Source of the DNA: CAZEIW01 sp964512305
Lineage (GTDB): Bacteria > Pseudomonadota > Gammaproteobacteria > Burkholderiales > Burkholderiaceae_F
DNA: 10,552 nucleotides
Assembly: GCA_964512305.1 (NCBI GenBank)
Contig: CAZEIW010000059.1
Coordinates: 1 to 10,552, forward strand
Direction: 5' to 3'
The position numbers and the translations under genes were made by a program. Shown here piece by piece: positions 1 through 6,408 of this stretch. The first letter of the stretch is position 1. Every line of letters starts with the position of its first letter. Below the pieces are notes generated by a model. The model saw only the letters and a list, made by a program, of their open reading frames with translations, was not told the DNA's origin and made no database searches.

Positions 1-411
1 GGCCCGAAGCTCGCCGGCGGCGCGCGCTCGGCCCTGGCGAAGATCGCGACCGCGCTTCCGGCCGACAAGCGCGTCGCGCTCGAGCGCTCGCCGTTGTTCG
101 CGCCGTCGTTCTTCGTCGACCCGAAGCCGGGTCGGCGCCTCGACACGCTGCGCGAGGCGATTGCCGCCCAGCGGTTCGCCGATCTCGACTACAACGATGC
201 AGCCGCCCGGACCACCCGACGCCGCGTGCGCCCTCTCGCCCTGTACTTCTGGGGCGACGTCTGGACGCTCGCCGCGTGGTGCGAGCTGCGCCAGGACTTC
301 CGGAACTTCCGCCTCGACCGTATCGTCGAGGCCCGGGTCATCCCCGAGCGCTTTCCCGACCAGGCGGGGAAGCGGCTGGAGGATTTCTTGAGAAAAATGA
401 GGGAGGACTGA
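1..411 (+). CDS. YafY-like transcriptional regulator with WYL domain, 3' end only
   Basis: The reading frame is open from base 1 and ends at TGA 409-411, giving the last 136 residues. The start and the expected N-terminal helix-turn-helix domain lie outside the window. The visible part fits the WYL (ligand-sensing) domain of YafY-type regulators. It has a helical linker (ALAKIATALPAD), then a segment with LREAIAAQRFADLDYND, then RPLALYFWGDVWTLAAWCEL and FRNFRLDRI, which are the characteristic strands of this domain. Members of the family are DNA-binding regulators thought to sense a small molecule or nucleic acid through the WYL fold. The ligand and targets here cannot be told. The gene converges on the desaturase gene with only 39 bases between the stops, so it is unlikely to be its operon partner. 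A methionine-like TTG at 94 is internal to the domain and is not a credible start. Confidence 0.85.
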   Translation, partial: GPKLAGGARSALAKIATALPADKRVALERSPLFAPSFFVDPKPGRRLDTLREAIAAQRFADLDYNDAAARTTRRRVRPLALYFWGDVWTLAAWCELRQDFRNFRLDRIVEARVIPERFPDQAGKRLEDFLRKMRED

Positions 412-415
412 GACG

Positions 416-445
416 CTCCCCTCTCCCGCAAGCGGGAGAGGGGAG
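416..445. terminator. Perfect 14-bp hairpin between convergent genes (bidirectional terminator or REP-like palindrome)
   Basis: Bases 416-429 (CTCCCCTCTCCCGC) are perfectly complementary to 432-445, with only AA between them, so the real loop is a CAAG tetraloop. The hairpin starts five bases after the stop of the plus-strand gene and six bases after the stop of the minus-strand desaturase gene. Neither side has a U run, so it is not a textbook intrinsic terminator. It may terminate both transcripts weakly or protect their 3' ends. From memory, the core CTCTCCCGC-AA-GCGGGAGAG recurs between genes in many GC-rich proteobacteria, which would make it a dispersed palindromic repeat. Confidence 0.7.
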
Positions 446-450
446 TCAAC

Positions 451-1647
451 CTACGCCGTTGCCGGCGAGTAGCTGCGCATTCTCGCGGCGGCTTCCTGCA
501 GCGCGCGGATCCCGCTCGCCTCGGCGCGCGCGATCCAGTCCTGCAGGCGCGCCAGCATCTGTTCGCGCGACACCGCGGCCTGCTGCCAGATCGACGACAG
601 CTCGGCGCGCATCTCGACCAGCGTGCGCAGCAAGCGGCTGCGATCGAGCAGATCCTTCATCGTCTGCTGGTCCGGCGCCGGAATCGCGCTCACGTCCTTC
701 TTGAACCAGCGCTTCATCGCCGCGAACCGCGCATGCTCGGCCGCCGGCAGGCGCAGCTTCGCCAGCTCTTCGCGGAACGCCTTCTGCGTCTCGCGGGCGT
801 AGCGTGCGAGCAGGTCGTAGCGGTGCGTGATGACCGTCTGCAGCACCTGCAGGTCGATCGCCCTGGACTCGTGCTCGACCTTGGGAACCGGTGCAACCCG
901 CAGCACCTTGGCCAGCCCGAGCGCGCTCAGCACCCGGATATAGAACCAGCCGAGGTCGAACTCGTACCACTTGACCGACAGCTTGGCCGAGGTCGGGTAC
1001 GTGTGGTGATTGTTGTGCAGTTCCTCGCCGCCGATCAACAGCCCGAGCGGGCCGATGTTGGTGCTGGCATCCGGGCAGTCGAAGTTGCGGTAGCCCCAGA
1101 AGTGGCCGATGCCGTTGATGACGCCGGCGGCGAACACGGGAATCCACATCATATGCACCGCCCAGATCGCGAGTCCCGCGGCGCCGAACAGCAGCACGTC
1201 GGTCACCAGCATCACGCCGCACCCGTGCCAGGTGAGCCGGGAGTACACGTTGCGCTCGAGCCAGTCGTCCGGCGTGCCGCGGCCGTAGCGCTCGATCGTC
1301 TCCGGATTCTCGCGTTCCGCCATGTACAACTCGGCGCCGCGCAGCAGGACGGTGCGGATGCCTCGCGTTTGCGGGCTGTGCGGGTCCTCTTCGGTCTCGC
1401 ACTTCGCATGGTGCTTGCGATGCACCGAGACCCAGTCGCGGGTCTGCATGCCGGTGGTGAGCCAGAGCCAGACCCGGAAGAAGTGGCTTGCGATCGGGTG
1501 CAGGTCAAGCCCCCGATGCGCTTGCGACCGGTGCAGGAAGATCGTGACCGAGGCGATCGTGACGTGGGTCAGCGCGAACGTCGCGAGGACCAGTTGCCAG
1601 GCGCTCAGGTGCAACAATCCCCCGTCGAGGAATTCGAGCACGCTCAT
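451..1647 (-). CDS. Membrane fatty acid (acyl-CoA type) desaturase
   Basis: This 398-residue integral membrane di-iron enzyme introduces a double bond into fatty acyl chains, probably at delta-9, to control membrane fluidity. It shows the histidine boxes of the family: HRSQAH (39-44), HRKHH (76-80) and HNNHH (211-215), plus a conserved histidine in GHFWGYRNF (182). Hydrophobic stretches at about 17-38, 54-66, 144-164 and 166-181 would form the membrane part. Residues from about 255 to the end form a helical, charged tail outside the catalytic core. The start was set at ATG 1647, because GGAG lies five bases upstream. An in-frame ATG at 1683 would add 12 residues without a ribosome binding site. 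The gene stands alone between a convergent regulator and the purN operon. Substrate (acyl-CoA or phospholipid acyl chain) and electron donor are not shown by the sequence. Confidence 0.93.
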   Translation of the reverse strand: MSVLEFLDGGLLHLSAWQLVLATFALTHVTIASVTIFLHRSQAHRGLDLHPIASHFFRVWLWLTTGMQTRDWVSVHRKHHAKCETEEDPHSPQTRGIRTVLLRGAELYMAERENPETIERYGRGTPDDWLERNVYSRLTWHGCGVMLVTDVLLFGAAGLAIWAVHMMWIPVFAAGVINGIGHFWGYRNFDCPDASTNIGPLGLLIGGEELHNNHHTYPTSAKLSVKWYEFDLGWFYIRVLSALGLAKVLRVAPVPKVEHESRAIDLQVLQTVITHRYDLLARYARETQKAFREELAKLRLPAAEHARFAAMKRWFKKDVSAIPAPDQQTMKDLLDRSRLLRTLVEMRAELSSIWQQAAVSREQMLARLQDWIARAEASGIRALQEAAARMRSYSPATA

Positions 1648-1652
1648 TGAAT

Positions 1653-1656
1653 CTCC
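1653..1656 (-). promoter_or_regulatory. Ribosome binding site of the desaturase gene
   Basis: The minus strand reads TTGGAGATTCAATG. The GGAG core is five bases from the ATG at 1647, and this decides the start in favour of MSVLEFL over the ATG 36 bases further upstream. Confidence 0.75.
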
Positions 1657-1781
1657 AATCTGAAATGCGATGGGCGCCGCCATCTGGGGCGCAGCGATAG
1701 GTCAAACCGGACATTGCGCACGCCGCCCCCCGGGCCGCCGAGCGCTTCGGATGCATTGATTTTTCTGAAGATTGTCATGAA

Positions 1782-1816
1782 ATTTTAACGCACATGGCCT
1801 GAAAACGCACTGAAAA
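1782..1816 (-). promoter_or_regulatory. Putative desaturase promoter with phased direct repeats
   Basis: The 225-bp gap 1648-1872 has an AT-rich patch (about 1755-1820) that stands out in this GC-rich window. On the minus strand it holds TAAAAT (1787-1782), five of six matches to a sigma-70 -10 box. No good -35 box lies 16-18 bases upstream. Instead, two copies of CTGAAAA (plus strand 1799-1805 and 1810-1816) sit exactly 11 bases apart, one helical turn, just upstream of that box. This suggests a regulator-dependent promoter, but it is inference. If used, the 5' leader would be roughly 130 bases. The rest of the gap shows nothing recognisable. Confidence 0.3.
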
Positions 1817-1831
1817 AGGGGCATGACCCCC
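1813..1831 (-). terminator. Short intrinsic-terminator-like hairpin after the mscS-like gene
   Basis: On the minus strand, GGGG, a short loop centred on TCAT, and CCCC are followed directly by TTTTT (complement of 1817-1813), about 40 bases past the stop at 1873. The stem is only four G-C pairs, so it is weak, but its position and the T run fit the end of the purN-rsmB-mscS transcript. Confidence 0.45.
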
Positions 1832-1872
1832 GGAGTCGGCGACAGCCGGACGGTCGAAGTTTCAAGCCCCTC

Positions 1873-3255
1873 TCAGGATGAACGGTCGGTCGGCGGGACG
1901 GCAGGCGGTCTGCCAGCCAGATGCGACGCACCATCGGGTGCCGGATCGGCCCCGATGACCCGTACGTCGCGCCGCGGATACGGGATCACGATGCCGGCGG
2001 CCGCGAACCGCTCGTACAGCGAGACCGAGACGTCCGACTGCACGTTGAGCTGGCCCGCGTGCGGGTCGTTGATCCAGAAACCGAGCTCCAGCAGCAGTCC
2101 GCTCGGCGCGAACTCGACCAGGAAGGCTTGCGGCGCCGGATCGGCGAGCACGCGCGGGTGTTCGCGCGCCGTCTTCTCCAGCAGTTCCATGGCCCGCTTC
2201 AGGTCGGCGTCGTACGCGATCGTCACCCGCACGCCCACGCGCACCCGCCGGTCCGTCAACGACTGGTTGGTGACCGGAGAGGACACGAGCATCTCGTTCG
2301 GGATCACGGCCTCGGTGCCGTCGAATGCGCGCAGCACGGTGTAGCGCGTGCTGATCTGCGTCACCCATCCGTAATACTTGTCGACGGCGATCAGGTCGCC
2401 GATCCGCAGGCTGTTGTCGAGCAGCAGGATGAAGCCACTGACGTAGTTGCTGGCGATGCGCTGCAGGCCCAGGCCGAGCCCCACGCCGAGCGCGCCGCCG
2501 AAGACGGACAGCACCGTCAGATCGATTCCCGACAGCGACAGCGCGAGCAGCACCGCGATCACGATCAGCAGCGCGCGCAGCACCCGTCCGAGCACGACGC
2601 GCAGGTTCGCCTGGAGGGCGACCGCGCCGCGGAGACGGTCGTCGATCAGCGATCCGAGCCACATCGCCACCAGCAGCGACAGCAGCGTGGTCGCGGTGCC
2701 CGCGAGGACCGACCACAACGACACCATCGAATTACCGACCGGGAACCGGGTCGCCTGCAGCCAGTCGACCACGTCGCCCAGCACGCCGGTCGCGTACAGC
2801 GCGATCCCGGCCCAGGCCGCGGTCCCGAGCGCGCGCTCGAAGACGGTGATCAGCGCCGCGTCGTGCAGTGCCCGGCGCAGCGCATAGACGAACAGCCGCA
2901 CCAGGCCGAGCGCCCCGACCAGGAACATCGCCAGCCGCATCAGCCGCGCGTCCGCCGCGGTGACGAGGATGTGCTCGGCACGCAGCCACCCCTCCCCCGC
3001 CCACAGCAGCAGCAGCGCGGCCGCGGGGAAGGCGAGGCGACGGAACCCTTCGACCGAGAACTGCAGCGCGTTGAGCGCGATCGACGCGCGCGCCGCGGCG
3101 CTGACCCGCGCGTCGACTCGGCGCCGTACGAGCCTCGCCAGCAGCCAGCCGCCGGCAACCGCGACGGCGATCGTTCCCGCTTCCCAGGCATGCCGGGGCT
3201 GCGCCAGCCCCTCGCTCAGAGCCTGGGCGAGCTCGGCGAGCGGCGAGCCGCGCAT
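1873..3255 (-). CDS. MscS-family mechanosensitive ion channel
   Basis: This 460-residue inner-membrane protein is of the small-conductance mechanosensitive channel family, which opens under membrane tension and releases solutes on osmotic downshock. Hydrophobic segments near 26-42, 74-88, 106-125, 143-162, 180-203 and 224-246 precede the pore helix. The pore helix is the Gly/Ala-rich stretch GGALGVGLGLGLQ (253-265), followed by ASNYVSGFILLLDNSLRIGD, the family signature, then the beta domain (VTQISTRYTVLRAFDGTEAVIPN, 298-320) and the cytoplasmic alpha/beta domain ending near YPRRDV (426-431). With about seven helices it is longer than E. coli MscS (three helices, 286 residues). The last 30 residues are Pro/Ala-rich and probably disordered. 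ATG 3255 overlaps the rsmB stop as TGATG and is preceded by AAAGG, which supports this start although the frame stays open far upstream. The link to purN and rsmB is unexplained. Confidence 0.9.
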   Translation of the reverse strand: MRGSPLAELAQALSEGLAQPRHAWEAGTIAVAVAGGWLLARLVRRRVDARVSAAARASIALNALQFSVEGFRRLAFPAAALLLLWAGEGWLRAEHILVTAADARLMRLAMFLVGALGLVRLFVYALRRALHDAALITVFERALGTAAWAGIALYATGVLGDVVDWLQATRFPVGNSMVSLWSVLAGTATTLLSLLVAMWLGSLIDDRLRGAVALQANLRVVLGRVLRALLIVIAVLLALSLSGIDLTVLSVFGGALGVGLGLGLQRIASNYVSGFILLLDNSLRIGDLIAVDKYYGWVTQISTRYTVLRAFDGTEAVIPNEMLVSSPVTNQSLTDRRVRVGVRVTIAYDADLKRAMELLEKTAREHPRVLADPAPQAFLVEFAPSGLLLELGFWINDPHAGQLNVQSDVSVSLYERFAAAGIVIPYPRRDVRVIGADPAPDGASHLAGRPPAVPPTDRSS

Positions 3256-4598
3256 CACGCCTTTCGCTCCAGCACCGCGGCGAAGAAGCCGTCGGTCTCG
3301 TGCACATGCGGCAGCATCACGAACCAGGGCGCGAAGCGCTGGTAATGGTCGATCTCGATCCCCTGCGCCTTGAGGATCGCGCCGGCGTCGACGGCGCCGA
3401 ACTGCGGCTGCTCGGCCAGGAACGCGGACACGAGATCCTGATTTTCCAGCGCGAGCACTGAGCAGGTGGAGTACACCAGCCGCCCGCCCGGCTTGACCAA
3501 GCGCGCCGCGCCTCGCAGCACCGAGGCCTGCAGGCGGTTGAGCCGCGCCAGCTCGTTCTCGTCGAAGCGCCATTTCAGATCGGGATTGCGCCGCAGCGTG
3601 CCGCTGCCCGAGCAGGGCGCGTCGACCAGGACGCGGTCGATCTTGCCCGCCAGGCGCTTCACGCGCGTGTCGTTCTCGCCGGAAATGGCCACCGGATGCA
3701 CGTTCGAAAGCCCGCTGCGCGCCAGCCGCGGCCCCAGGCCGGCCAGCCGCTTCGCGTGGACGTCGTAGGCGTAAAGGCGCCCGGTCGAACGCATCAGGCT
3801 GCCGAGCGCAAGCGTCTTGCCGCCGGCGCCGGCGCAGAAATCGACCACCATCTCGCCGCGCTTTGGCGCGACCAGGCGCGCGACCAGCTGGCTGCCCTCG
3901 TCCTGGACCTCGATCCTGCCGTCCTTGTACAGCGACCAACGCGTGAGCGCCGGCTTCTCGTCCAGACGGATGCCATCCGGGCTGTAGCGCGTCGGCAGCG
4001 CGTCGAGCGGCGCGTGCGCGGCGGTCGACGACCGCAGCTCGGCGAGCACGGCTTCGCGCTCCGCCTTGATCGTGTTCACGCGCAGGTCGAGCGGCGCCGG
4101 CCGCGCGAGCGCGGCCAGCAGCTCGCGCGCGTCGTGATACTGCGCGGTGACCTTCTGGAACATCCAGAGCGGAACCTCGGCCTGCACCGCCGCCGGGGCA
4201 TGGCGCAGCTCGATCGCGAGCGCGCCGCGCACCGCGCGCTCGTCGCCGCGCAGCACGCGCGGGCCCAAGGCGTCGGCGCCGTGCTGGCGCGCCAGCACGA
4301 TCAGCGCCGCCAGGTGCGGCGCGCGCGAGGGCTCAGCGCTCTGCATGATCCAGCGCAGGCTCGCCAGGCGGCGCAGCGCGTCGAACGCCGCTTCGGCGAC
4401 GATGCTGCGGTCGCGGCTGCCCAGCCGGCGGTCGGCCTTGAAGTGGCGCGACATGATCGCGTCGGCCGGCCCGTCGAAGCGCAGCAGCTGCGACAGCAGG
4501 CCGGCCAGGCTCTCGGCGACCAGGCTCGTGATACGGACGCCGCTGCGGCTCGCGACCCCGGCCGTCACTGCGGCCCCCACCGGCGGCGCGGCGTTCAT
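3255..4598 (-). CDS. rsmB: RsmB/NOP-family rRNA (cytosine-5) methyltransferase
   Basis: This 447-residue cytosolic SAM-dependent enzyme is expected to methylate C5 of a cytosine in 16S rRNA (C967 for E. coli RsmB). The N-terminal third is helical, with the pattern FKADRRLGSRDRSIVAEAAFDALRR (53-77), and fits the RNA-binding NusB-like region of the family. The Rossmann domain has motif I DFCAGAGGKT (253-262), motif IV DAPCSGSG (326-333) with C329, and motif VI YSTCS (376-380). C379 is the expected nucleophile, and C329 should help release the product. Both cysteines required for m5C chemistry are present. ATG 4598 overlaps the purN stop as ATGA, so translation is probably coupled and no strong ribosome binding site is needed. 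It sits second in the purN operon. The exact target base cannot be proven from sequence, and the paralogue RsmF or an archaeal-like NOP enzyme is the alternative. Confidence 0.88.
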   Translation of the reverse strand: MNAAPPVGAAVTAGVASRSGVRITSLVAESLAGLLSQLLRFDGPADAIMSRHFKADRRLGSRDRSIVAEAAFDALRRLASLRWIMQSAEPSRAPHLAALIVLARQHGADALGPRVLRGDERAVRGALAIELRHAPAAVQAEVPLWMFQKVTAQYHDARELLAALARPAPLDLRVNTIKAEREAVLAELRSSTAAHAPLDALPTRYSPDGIRLDEKPALTRWSLYKDGRIEVQDEGSQLVARLVAPKRGEMVVDFCAGAGGKTLALGSLMRSTGRLYAYDVHAKRLAGLGPRLARSGLSNVHPVAISGENDTRVKRLAGKIDRVLVDAPCSGSGTLRRNPDLKWRFDENELARLNRLQASVLRGAARLVKPGGRLVYSTCSVLALENQDLVSAFLAEQPQFGAVDAGAILKAQGIEIDHYQRFAPWFVMLPHVHETDGFFAAVLERKA

Positions 4599-5245
4599 GC
4601 CGCCAGCACGCCCAGCTCGGCCGGCGCGACCCCATCGACGGCCACCCGGCCGCCCTCGAACCTGACGCGCCCCTCGACGATCAGCCGGATGCAGCGCGGC
4701 AGCAGCAAGTGCTCCTGCGCCAGCACGCGCGCGGCCAGCTCGTTCTCCGACTCCCCCGGCACGACCCGTACCGCGGCCTGCCCGATGATCGGACCGGCGT
4801 CGAGCTGGTTCGACACGAAATGCACGGTCGTGCCGTGCACCCGCACGCCGGCGTCGAGCGCGCGGCGGTGCGTCTCGAGGCCGGCGAAGGCCGGCAGCAG
4901 CGAGGGATGGATGTTGATCAGGCGGCCAGCGTAGTGGTCGACGAAAACCGGCGTGAGCACGCGCATGAAGCCGGCGAGCACGACCAATGCCGGCCGATAG
5001 CCGTCGATCGCCGCCGCCAGCGCGGCGTCGAACGCGGCGCGCGAACCGAATTCGCCGTGGGGGATCGTGATCGCGTCGACGCCATGTTCGCGCGCAATCG
5101 CCAGTCCGCGCGCATCGGCGCGGTTGCTGATCACCGCGGCGACACGGGCGCCCGGCCGCTGCTCCCAGCCCTCCAGGCGCTGAGTGCGCAGGATGGCCTC
5201 GAGATTGCTGCCGCGCCCCGAGATCAGGCAGACGAGATTCTTCAT
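4595..5245 (-). CDS. purN: Phosphoribosylglycinamide formyltransferase (GART)
   Basis: PurN transfers the formyl group of 10-formyltetrahydrofolate to GAR, the third step of purine synthesis, in the cytosol. The 216-residue product matches the usual length. It begins with the phosphate-binding loop SGRGSNLEA (9-17). The catalytic triad of the family is intact: N111 and H113 in INIHPSLLP, and D149 in QLDAGPII. HGTTVHFV (137-144) lies between them. It is the first gene of a minus-strand operon with rsmB and an mscS-like gene, and its TGA overlaps the next ATG as ATGA. No clear Shine-Dalgarno sequence precedes ATG 5245. Instead a 12-base direct repeat places a second ATGAAGAA 14 bases upstream, out of frame, which creates a five-codon mini-ORF ending on the purN start codon. 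Confidence 0.95.
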   Translation of the reverse strand: MKNLVCLISGRGSNLEAILRTQRLEGWEQRPGARVAAVISNRADARGLAIAREHGVDAITIPHGEFGSRAAFDAALAAAIDGYRPALVVLAGFMRVLTPVFVDHYAGRLINIHPSLLPAFAGLETHRRALDAGVRVHGTTVHFVSNQLDAGPIIGQAAVRVVPGESENELAARVLAQEHLLLPRCIRLIVEGRVRFEGGRVAVDGVAPAELGVLAA

Positions 5246-5263
5246 CGCGGGTTCTTCATCGCG
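5238..5263 (-). repeat. Tandem 12-bp direct repeat spanning the purN start codon
   Basis: On the minus strand CGCGATGAAGAA occurs twice with a 14-base period (complement of 5263-5252 and 5249-5238), separated by CC. Each copy contains ATGAAGAA, the start of purN (Met-Lys-Asn). It looks like a short tandem duplication of the start region. Confidence 0.85.
5242..5259 (-). other. Five-codon mini-ORF (MKNPR) overlapping the purN start
   Basis: The upstream copy of the repeat gives ATG AAG AAC CCG CGA TGA. Its stop shares ATGA with the purN start, the same arrangement as the purN/rsmB junction. There is no Shine-Dalgarno sequence ahead of it. If the TACAAT at 5275-5270 is a real -10 box, the transcript would begin within a few bases of this ATG, making it effectively leaderless. 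Translation of it is inference only. Confidence 0.25.
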
Positions 5264-5269
5264 CGCCGG

Positions 5270-5275
5270 ATTGTA
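5270..5275 (-). promoter_or_regulatory. Putative -10 box for the purN operon
   Basis: The minus strand reads TACAAT, five of six matches to the sigma-70 -10 consensus, 24 bases ahead of the purN ATG. No convincing -35 box is seen around 5293-5298. No PurR-like palindrome (ACGCAAACGTTTGCGT type) is visible nearby. Confidence 0.4.
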
Positions 5276-5296
5276 CGCGGCCGCCCGGCAGCGAGG

Positions 5297-5329
5297 GCCG
5301 AAAGCGCCGAAAAATCAAGGCTTTCCGGC
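5297..5329. repeat. Imperfect inverted repeat between divergent promoters (possible operator)
   Basis: GCCGAAAGC (5297-5305) is complementary to GCTTTCCGGC (5320-5329) except for one bulged C, with 14 bases between the arms. The element covers the place where the -35 box of the ribF promoter should be (about 5316-5321) and touches the equivalent place for purN. It could be an operator for either or both operons, or a chance match in a GC-rich spacer. A direct repeat GCCGAAA at 5297-5303 and 5306-5312 overlaps it. Confidence 0.35.
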
Positions 5330-5338
5330 TCGTCCTCG

Positions 5339-5344
5339 TATAAT
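5339..5344 (+). promoter_or_regulatory. Consensus -10 box of the ribF-ileS-lspA-coaBC operon
   Basis: A perfect TATAAT stands in a GC-rich spacer 56 bases ahead of the ribF ATG, which predicts a leader of roughly 50 bases. The -35 region at 17-base spacing (5316-5321, CAAGGC) is poor and there is no TGn extension. Basal recognition may therefore rest on the -10 box, perhaps with an activator. No FMN riboswitch-like structure is seen in the short leader. Confidence 0.6.
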
Positions 5345-5400
5345 CGGCCGGTTCCCATTCCACGCCCGGAAACCCCGGGATACCAACGACGGCGACGGCG

Positions 5401-6351
5401 ATGCAGGCGTCGATCCAGGTCTTTCGCGGTCTGCCGCTGCCCGCGCAGCGCGTCGAGTGCGCGCTCGCGATCGGCAATTTCGACGGCGTGCACCGCGGCC
5501 ATCGCGCGCTGCTCGCGCGCGTGGTCGACGCCGCGCGCCCGCGCGGCATCGCCGCGGCCGCGATGACCTTCGAGCCGCATCCGCGCGAGTTCTTCGCGCC
5601 CGATTCGGCGCCGGCGCGGGTCGCGAACCTGCGCGACAAGATCGAAGGCCTGCGGGCGGCCGGCATCGAGCGCGTGCTGATCGAGCATTTCGACCGGCGC
5701 TTCGCGTCGCTGAGCGCGCAGCAGTTCATCGACGACGTGCTGATCGCGGGCTGCCGGGTCCGCTGGCTGATGGTCGGCGACGACTTCCGCTTCGGCGCGC
5801 GCCGCGCCGGCGACTTCGCGCTGCTGCAGGCGAACGCGGCGCGCGGCGGCTACGAGGTCGAGCGCCTGGCCACCGTCACCGACGGCGGCGAGCGCGTCTC
5901 GAGCTCTGCGGTGCGCGCCGCGCTCGCGGTGGGCGATCTGGCGCGCGCCTCCACGCTGCTCGGGCATCCTTACAGCATCAGCGGCCGCGTTCTTCACGGC
6001 GCGAAGCTCGGACGGCAGATCGGCTTTCCGACCCTGAACCTCAGGATCGCGCACAAGCGGCCGGCGATCCACGGCATCTTCGCGGCGCGCGTGCACGGCA
6101 TCACCGAGCGGGCGTGGCCCGGCGTGGCGAGCGTCGGCCTGCGGCCGACGGTCGACGACAGCGGCCGCTGGCTGCTCGAGGTCCACCTGTTCGATTTCGC
6201 CGAGCAGATCTACGGCCACCTCGTGCGGGTCGAGTTCCTGCAGAAGCTGCGCGACGAAGCCAAGTACGAGACGGTCGAGCAGCTCACGGCGGCGATCCGC
6301 AACGATGCGCAGCGCGCCCGGGCGCTGTTCGACGAGGCGCGCATTCCCTGA
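5401..6351 (+). CDS. ribF: Bifunctional riboflavin kinase / FAD synthetase
   Basis: RibF phosphorylates riboflavin to FMN and then adenylates FMN to FAD, in the cytosol. The 316-residue length is typical. The N-terminal adenylyltransferase half has AIGNFDGVHRGH (23-34) with the HxGH nucleotide-binding motif, TFEPHPREFF (56-65), GDDFRFG (126-132) and SSSAVR (167-172). The C-terminal kinase half has GRVLHGAKLGRQIGFPTLNL (195-214) with the PTxN metal/ATP motif (210-213), GVASVGLRPTV (241-251), and E260 in LLEVHLFDF as the expected catalytic glutamate. The loop GLRPT has Leu where I recall Thr as common. ATG 5401 is the only reasonable start, though its ribosome binding site is weak. It leads an operon with ileS 57 bases downstream, and a consensus TATAAT lies upstream. 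Confidence 0.95.
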   Translation: MQASIQVFRGLPLPAQRVECALAIGNFDGVHRGHRALLARVVDAARPRGIAAAAMTFEPHPREFFAPDSAPARVANLRDKIEGLRAAGIERVLIEHFDRRFASLSAQQFIDDVLIAGCRVRWLMVGDDFRFGARRAGDFALLQANAARGGYEVERLATVTDGGERVSSSAVRAALAVGDLARASTLLGHPYSISGRVLHGAKLGRQIGFPTLNLRIAHKRPAIHGIFAARVHGITERAWPGVASVGLRPTVDDSGRWLLEVHLFDFAEQIYGHLVRVEFLQKLRDEAKYETVEQLTAAIRNDAQRARALFDEARIP

Positions 6352-6408
6352 TTCATCCACCGGCCGGCCCGCGCGTCCGATCGCGCGACCGGCTCGAGCA
6401 GACAACCC

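Noticed and set aside
1921..3345. Plus-strand open frame opposite the mscS-like gene
   Set aside because: Its low-complexity Arg/Gln/Asp-rich product without motifs mirrors the codon bias of the true gene on the other strand.
1873..3939. Extension of the MscS-like frame upstream into rsmB (688 residues)
   Set aside because: The first 228 residues are Arg/Ala-rich shadow of rsmB. ATG 3255 with a ribosome binding site and TGATG overlap is the better start.
3696..4934. Plus-strand open frame opposite rsmB and purN
   Set aside because: It crosses two genes that have intact catalytic motifs, and its own product shows none.
5345..5400. Possible FMN riboswitch ahead of ribF
   Set aside because: The predicted leader is only about 50 bases and shows none of the conserved RFN element helices.
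6372..6392. Small GC hairpin in the ribF-ileS gap (CGCGCG ... CGCGCG arms)
   Set aside because: It has only six pairs of alternating C and G, no U run, and lies inside a likely operon. Such matches are expected by chance at this base composition.
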